Below, one piece after another: positions 63,501 to 64,000 of a stretch of 64,000 bases of DNA (position 1 is the first letter of the stretch; each line of letters starts with the position of its first letter). Under the pieces are notes generated by a model that searched no databases, was not told the origin of the DNA, and was given only the letters and a program-made list of their open reading frames with translations. Source of the DNA: Pterobdella sp. o SKG-2022 (taxonomy: Eukaryota > Annelida > Clitellata > Hirudinida > Piscicolidae); NCBI GenBank assembly GCA_964035795.1, contig OZ038325.1, positions 3,070,772 through 3,134,771 on the forward strand, given 5' to 3'. The position numbers were made by a program, and so were the translations under genes.

Positions 63501-64000
63501 GTGAGTTTTGGAAGATTTGGTTGGGTGGTTGTATTGTGAAACAGTTGTTGGTGGTTGTGTTGTAGGACAGTTGTTGGTGGTGGTTGCATGAAGTAGTTTG
63601 AAGCTGTTATAAGATGGTCAATTGGTTAGTTGGTGGTGTTTTGAATGTTTTGAAAATTTTATCAAGTAGTTGGTGGAGTTTGAGGTAGGGGGGTAGGTAT
63701 TGATGGAGTGCTGGGCAACGGTAACAGTATAATGTTTATGATGTGATAGCAACTGAAACAATAACTATTTCAAAAATCCCATTTCTTAGTAACTCTAACA
63801 ACTACCATCTAACCACTATCATCATCATTATCAATAAGCACCGATGTCACACCCACAAATATCAATACTTTCACCACCCTTACCACACCATCACCACTAC
63901 TATTAAAACACCCTTATCAGCATTATCACTACAAGACCACCAACATAACCACCATTCCTTCACAACCACCATCAACCCCTCACAACCACCATCTTCTCAT
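63501..64000. other. Start of the next SUEL/CUB intron
   Basis: Follows donor GTGAGT. GTTGTTGGTGG-like repeats at 63520-63600 and (ACC)n/(ATC)n pyrimidine-rich sequence from 63780. No exon recognised up to the window edge. Confidence 0.5.

Overview
This is nuclear DNA of an animal, almost certainly an invertebrate. It is very AT-rich and crowded with microsatellites and decayed non-LTR retrotransposons (LINEs). Genes are split into many small exons by GT-AG introns. Extracellular SUEL-lectin and CUB modules, a Golgi ARMH3 gene and APE-type LINEs all fit a metazoan. The species cannot be read from the sequence. Almost every exon below is too short to show as a long ORF; I found them by translating between splice sites and matching family sequences recalled from memory.

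Layout. (1) 1-4070: AT-rich intergenic DNA with a tandem repeat, one CCAAT/TATA promoter-like site and a tRNA-like relic. (2) 4071-22155, minus strand: a 23-exon gene for ARMH3 (armadillo-like helical domain protein 3, human C10orf76, DUF1741), apparently complete from start to stop, about 650 residues. Its introns hold most of the LINEs of the left third, including one LINE inserted cleanly inside another. (3) 22156-22426: a 271-bp divergent promoter region. (4) 22427-27564, plus strand: a complete 9-exon REXO4 gene (RNA exonuclease 4) with all DEDDh catalytic residues. (5) 29710 to beyond 63500, plus strand: a long gene for a secreted or membrane protein. Its exons are a signal peptide, a SUEL-lectin domain and a CUB-like domain, all joined by phase-1 introns, and it runs off the right edge. 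Introns of about 14 and 16 kb are filled with LINEs and microsatellites. (6) 50830-51001: one exon of the V-ATPase proteolipid subunit c'' (ATP6V0B), isolated inside the second large intron.

Repeats. At least three LINE lineages recur: copies ending in a C2H2-like finger (6.5-9.9, 24.4-25.0, 58-59.8 kb); copies with a PHD-like zinc module after the reverse transcriptase (10.2-12.0, 14.1-15.9, 20.3-21.2 kb); and APE-type elements with long EN-RT frames (39.0-42.4, 52.2-55.4 kb). There is also a CR1/L2-like element, an RLE-type R4/Dong-like element next to a (TAA)n array, a tRNA-headed SINE and hairpin MITE-like repeats.

Most notable observations: several splice sites lie in or directly beside tandem arrays; half of the ARMH3 5' splice sites have T at +3; several LINEs sit inside microsatellite arrays; one ARMH3 exon seems to carry a two-base CA slip; the SUEL and CUB domains carry large Asn- or Ser-rich insertions. 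I found no bacterial-type features, CRISPR array or rRNA.
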